A stretch of DNA of 5,203 nucleotides from Oscillospiraceae bacterium (GTDB taxonomy: Bacteria; Bacillota; Clostridia; Oscillospirales; Ruminococcaceae), in NCBI GenBank assembly GCA_028694405.1, contig JAQUTM010000155.1, positions 1 through 5,203 on the forward strand, written 5' to 3'. The position numbers and the translations under genes are program-made. The notes under the pieces were generated by a model. The model did no database searches. It was not told the origin of the DNA and saw only the letters and a list, made by a program, of their open reading frames with translations. The number at the start of each line of letters is the position of its first letter. The stretch's first letter is position 1. Of the stretch, positions 4,304 to 5,203 are shown piece after piece.

Positions 4304-5203
4304 ATGAGTGAAAAATTATTAGACATTCAAAATGAACGCCTCTCCTTCTTTACACCGGCAGGTGAGGTAAAAGCGCTGAATGATGTTTCTATTGCAATGA
4401 ACCAAGGCGACGTTTTAGGCATTGTTGGAGAGTCTGGTTCCGGTAAATCTGTTACGGCTTACAGCTTGATGGGTCTTACCGCCTACCCCGGCCGCTTAAT
4501 TGGCGGCACCTTAGATTTTAACGGCCACCGCATTAACGACATGAGCGAGAAAGAAATGCGTAAAATGCGCGGCAATGAATGCAGTATTATCTTTCAGGAC
4601 CCCATGACAAGCTTAAATCCTGTTTTTACCATTGGTAACCAGATTCGTGAGGTTATTAAGCTGCATACAGATAAATCTAAAAGTGAAGTACAGGCACGCG
4701 CCGTAGAGCTGTTACAGCTTGTTGGCATTAATGAGCCGGAAAAACGCTTAAAACAGTATCCGCATGAGCTTTCGGGCGGTATGCGCCAGCGTGTAATGAT
4801 TGCCATTGCTTTGGCATGTGAACCAAAACTGCTGATTGCCGATGAGCCCACCACGGCTTTGGACGTGACCATTCAAGCCCAAATTTTGGAGCTTATGGTT
4901 GAGTTGAAAGAAAAAATCGGCATGAGCATCATTATGATTACACATGACCTTGGCATTGTAGCCAATATGTGTGAAAAAATTGCCGTTATGTATGCCGGTA
5001 AAATTGTAGAGTACGGTACTGTAGACGAGATTTTTTATAATCCGCAGCATGAGTATACAAAAGGCTTGTTACGCAGTATTCCTAAATTGACAGCAAAAGA
5101 GCACGAAAAACTGGTTCCTATTGAAGGTTCTCCTGTTGATATGCTAAATCCTCCCGCAGGCTGTCCTTTTGCGCCTCGCTGCAACAAATGTATGAAAATT
5201 TGC
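4304..5203 (+). CDS. oppD: Oligopeptide/dipeptide ABC transporter ATPase OppD (3' end outside window)
   Basis: The first 300 codons are present and the frame is open at the window edge; family members run to roughly 320-350 residues, so only the last few dozen are missing. It is a cytoplasmic ATPase that powers peptide import through OppB/OppC. The motifs are in order: Walker A GESGSGKS (42-49), Q-loop Q98 in FQDPMTSLNP, signature LSGGMRQR (156-163), Walker B LLIADE (176-181) and the switch histidine H214 in THDLG. The C-terminal oligopeptide-transporter extension follows (HEYTKGLL at 249-256, GCPFAPRC at 286-293). Cysteines 287, 293, 296 and 300 lie in that tail; some OppD/DppD proteins hold an iron-sulfur cluster there. 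GGAG (4292-4295) lies eight bases before the ATG, and the 12-nt gap from oppC fits one operon. OppD versus OppF is judged by gene order and the MTSLNP Q-loop, so DppD is an equal name. Confidence 0.94.
   Translation, partial: MSEKLLDIQNERLSFFTPAGEVKALNDVSIAMNQGDVLGIVGESGSGKSVTAYSLMGLTAYPGRLIGGTLDFNGHRINDMSEKEMRKMRGNECSIIFQDPMTSLNPVFTIGNQIREVIKLHTDKSKSEVQARAVELLQLVGINEPEKRLKQYPHELSGGMRQRVMIAIALACEPKLLIADEPTTALDVTIQAQILELMVELKEKIGMSIIMITHDLGIVANMCEKIAVMYAGKIVEYGTVDEIFYNPQHEYTKGLLRSIPKLTAKEHEKLVPIEGSPVDMLNPPAGCPFAPRCNKCMKIC

Noticed and set aside
2309..5203. Other-frame open reading frames within oppB, oppC and oppD
   Set aside because: They overlap well-supported conserved genes and have no ribosome binding sites or family features of their own.
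1..5203. CRISPR array, insertion sequence, phage or defence island
   Set aside because: No regularly spaced repeats, transposase, integrase or effector genes are seen. The NERD protein alone does not make a defence system.

Overview
The window looks like a piece of a low-GC Gram-positive chromosome, most likely a gut-type Clostridia (Oscillospiraceae/Lachnospiraceae-like) genome. The evidence is AT-rich intergenic DNA, strong AGGAGG-type ribosome binding sites, sigma-A-type TTGACA/TATAAT promoters, a CCA-encoding tRNA gene, a classic U-tailed intrinsic terminator and an Opp operon of the Firmicutes type. The assignment is an inference from style; nothing here fixes the species.

Layout from left to right. 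Positions 1-265 are AT-rich and hold no gene I can support. Positions 266-877 (minus strand) encode a 203-residue membrane-anchored protein with a divergent NERD (nuclease-related) domain, whose usual E-x-K catalytic pair is replaced. Its promoter lies in the 124-bp divergent gap that it shares with a NUDIX hydrolase gene (1002-1412, plus). The NUDIX stop codon overlaps a perfect -35 box for a tRNA-Arg(ACG) gene (1451-1527). A strong intrinsic terminator (about 1528-1561) follows at once and can end both transcripts.

Positions 1562-2308 are about 750 bp of very AT-rich DNA without a convincing protein gene. The region contains a 9-bp inverted repeat, a weak 32-codon ORF, three copies of TTTTCTACA and, at its right end, a near-consensus sigma-A promoter (2090-2118). 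From that promoter a leader of about 180 nt runs to oppB. The leader can fold into three successive hairpins, the first of them terminator-like.

Positions 2309-5203 carry the start of an oligopeptide/dipeptide ABC importer operon: oppB (permease), oppC (permease, GTG start) and oppD (ATPase, cut by the window edge after 300 codons). The genes are 12 nt apart, each has its own Shine-Dalgarno sequence, and all read in the same direction. They would form the OppB/OppC membrane channel energised by OppD. The partner ATPase (OppF) and the substrate-binding lipoprotein (OppA) are not present here and would be expected downstream.

Most of the window is ordinary housekeeping DNA. The items most worth a second look are the structured leader in front of oppB and the cysteine-bearing, catalytically altered NERD protein.
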